5,540 nt of DNA from Clostridia bacterium. GTDB lineage: Bacteria; Bacillota; Clostridia; Oscillospirales; Acutalibacteraceae. The DNA is taken from contig JAGAZW010000001.1 in the NCBI GenBank assembly GCA_017939855.1, positions 1-5,540 on the forward strand. Reading direction: 5' to 3'. A program made the translations under genes and the position numbers. Positions 4,916 through 5,540 of the stretch are shown in pieces. Numbering within the stretch: the stretch's first letter is position 1; each line of letters starts with the position of its first letter. The notes below the pieces were generated by a model. That model worked only from the letters and a program-made list of their open reading frames with translations, was not told the DNA's origin and searched no databases.

Positions 4916-5263
4916 ATGGAATGGATTGAATTGGTCATAAAAATTGGTGCACTTATTAGTGCTGCAGCATTAATCTGGAAGGGTGTAACTATTTTGATAC
5001 ACATTGCCGATGATATGCGTGAGACAAAGGAATATGTCGCCGCAAATATTAAAAATGTAGAAAGCATACCAACCATTGAGAGGCATTGCCTCGAAAATTA
5101 CCTTACAGGCTTGCGTCTTACAATTATGAATAAGGATATGCCTATAGGGGAGCGGATTGCTGCCGGCACAGCCTATATAAAATTAGGTGGTAACGGAGCA
5201 GTTAAACAGTATTTAATAAACGAGCTTCATATCAATGAGGTTCAAAAAGATTTGGAGGAATAA
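4916..5263 (+). CDS. Holin-like one-membrane-segment phage protein
   Basis: A 115-residue protein starting at ATG 4916 with a strong AGGAGGTG (4903-4910). Residues 4-30 (LVIKIGALISAAALIWKGV and on) form one hydrophobic segment. The rest is soluble: a charged linker, then a conserved-looking C-terminal part (LRLTIMNKDMPIGERIAAG, then YIKLGGNGAVKQYL) that I associate with small membrane proteins next to endolysins in Firmicutes phages. The short hydrophobic N-terminus, and the position directly before an M23 lysin, suggest a holin or holin-associated role that lets the lysin reach the wall. One-segment proteins can also be antiholins or tail-anchored accessory proteins, so holin remains an inference. 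Confidence 0.65.
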   Translation: MEWIELVIKIGALISAAALIWKGVTILIHIADDMRETKEYVAANIKNVESIPTIERHCLENYLTGLRLTIMNKDMPIGERIAAGTAYIKLGGNGAVKQYLINELHINEVQKDLEE

Positions 5264-5266
5264 ATT

Positions 5267-5540
5267 ATGAGAACACCGTACAAAGGAAAATTTAAGGTAA
5301 CACAGCAGTTTAAGGGCTCGGCTCATGACGGACTTGACCTTGTCGGAATTGAGAGCAAGAATATCTACAGCACGGTAGACGGGGTTGTAGAATACGCAGG
5401 CTGGGAATCGGCTCTCAACCATAAAAAGGGCTTCGGAAAGTACGTGAGAATCAAACAGAACAATTCGGTTGACCGCTACTACTTCGGGCACCTGTCTGAA
5501 ATCAAGGTCAAAAAGGGACAGAAGGTTACTGTTGGAATGT
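5267..5540 (+). CDS. M23-family endolysin, cut by the window end
   Basis: The first 91 residues of a peptidoglycan endopeptidase. The start is ATG 5267, with GGAGG (5254-5258) inside the end of the holin-like gene and eight bases of spacing. H20 and D24 in AHDGLDL form the H-x-x-x-D zinc-ligand motif of M23 (LytM-type) peptidases. Further M23 hallmarks are VDGVVEYAGW (37-46), GFGKYVRIKQ (55-64) and YYFGHLSEIKVKKGQKV (71-87), where H75 corresponds to a conserved active-site histidine. The second zinc motif, H-x-H, should lie just beyond the window. M23 enzymes cleave peptide cross-bridges or stems in the wall. There is no signal peptide, which fits release through a holin. It may carry more domains downstream. 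Confidence 0.85.
   Translation, partial: MRTPYKGKFKVTQQFKGSAHDGLDLVGIESKNIYSTVDGVVEYAGWESALNHKKGFGKYVRIKQNNSVDRYYFGHLSEIKVKKGQKVTVGM

Noticed and set aside
5213..5491. Minus-strand open frame opposite the endolysin
   Set aside because: The plus strand here encodes clear M23 motifs (HDGLD and GHLSEIKVKKGQ), so the opposite frame is incidental.

Overview
The window reads as the tail-tip, host-recognition and lysis end of a phage or prophage from a low-to-mid GC Clostridia host, most plausibly a gut or rumen Oscillospiraceae/Ruminococcus-type bacterium. This rests on strong GGAGG ribosome binding sites, compact same-strand genes with ATGA/TGATG/TAATG overlaps, Firmicutes-style tail-fibre sequence motifs, and a holin-like gene followed by an M23 endolysin. 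The host assignment is inference; no taxonomic marker is present.

Layout. Positions 1-252 are AT-rich and hold no gene I can support. A strong sigma-A type promoter (253-281) starts a roughly 170-base leader with several hairpins, then a small orphan gene (457-723), then a clear intrinsic terminator (745-777). This promoter-gene-terminator unit has the architecture of a phage 'moron'. Downstream, ten genes on the + strand run almost without gaps to the window end: a baseplate/tail-fibre protein (802-1995), a second fibre with an Mtd-like N-terminus (2001-3071), a PqqD-like small protein (3075-3374), a free-standing cohesin module (3359-3763), an orphan of 80 residues (3763-4005), a beta-rich tail-associated protein (3986-4516), a small protein of 59 residues (4513-4692), a free-standing dockerin-like module (4689-4904), a one-membrane-segment holin-like protein (4916-5263), and the start of an M23 endolysin (5267 to beyond 5540).

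The standout is the cohesin plus dockerin in one translationally coupled run between tail fibres and lysis genes. Neither protein has a signal peptide, so both would be made in the cytoplasm, where virions assemble. Cohesin-dockerin pairs are the calcium-dependent plug-and-socket of cellulosomes. Here they could snap a part onto the tail tip, or let the virion engage the host's own surface cohesins or dockerins. The dockerin has one canonical and one degraded calcium loop. A PqqD-like protein (the fold of RiPP recognition elements) overlapping the cohesin gene adds a second peptide-binding candidate to the cassette. Functions for the cassette are inference from domain resemblance read by eye; no database search was possible.
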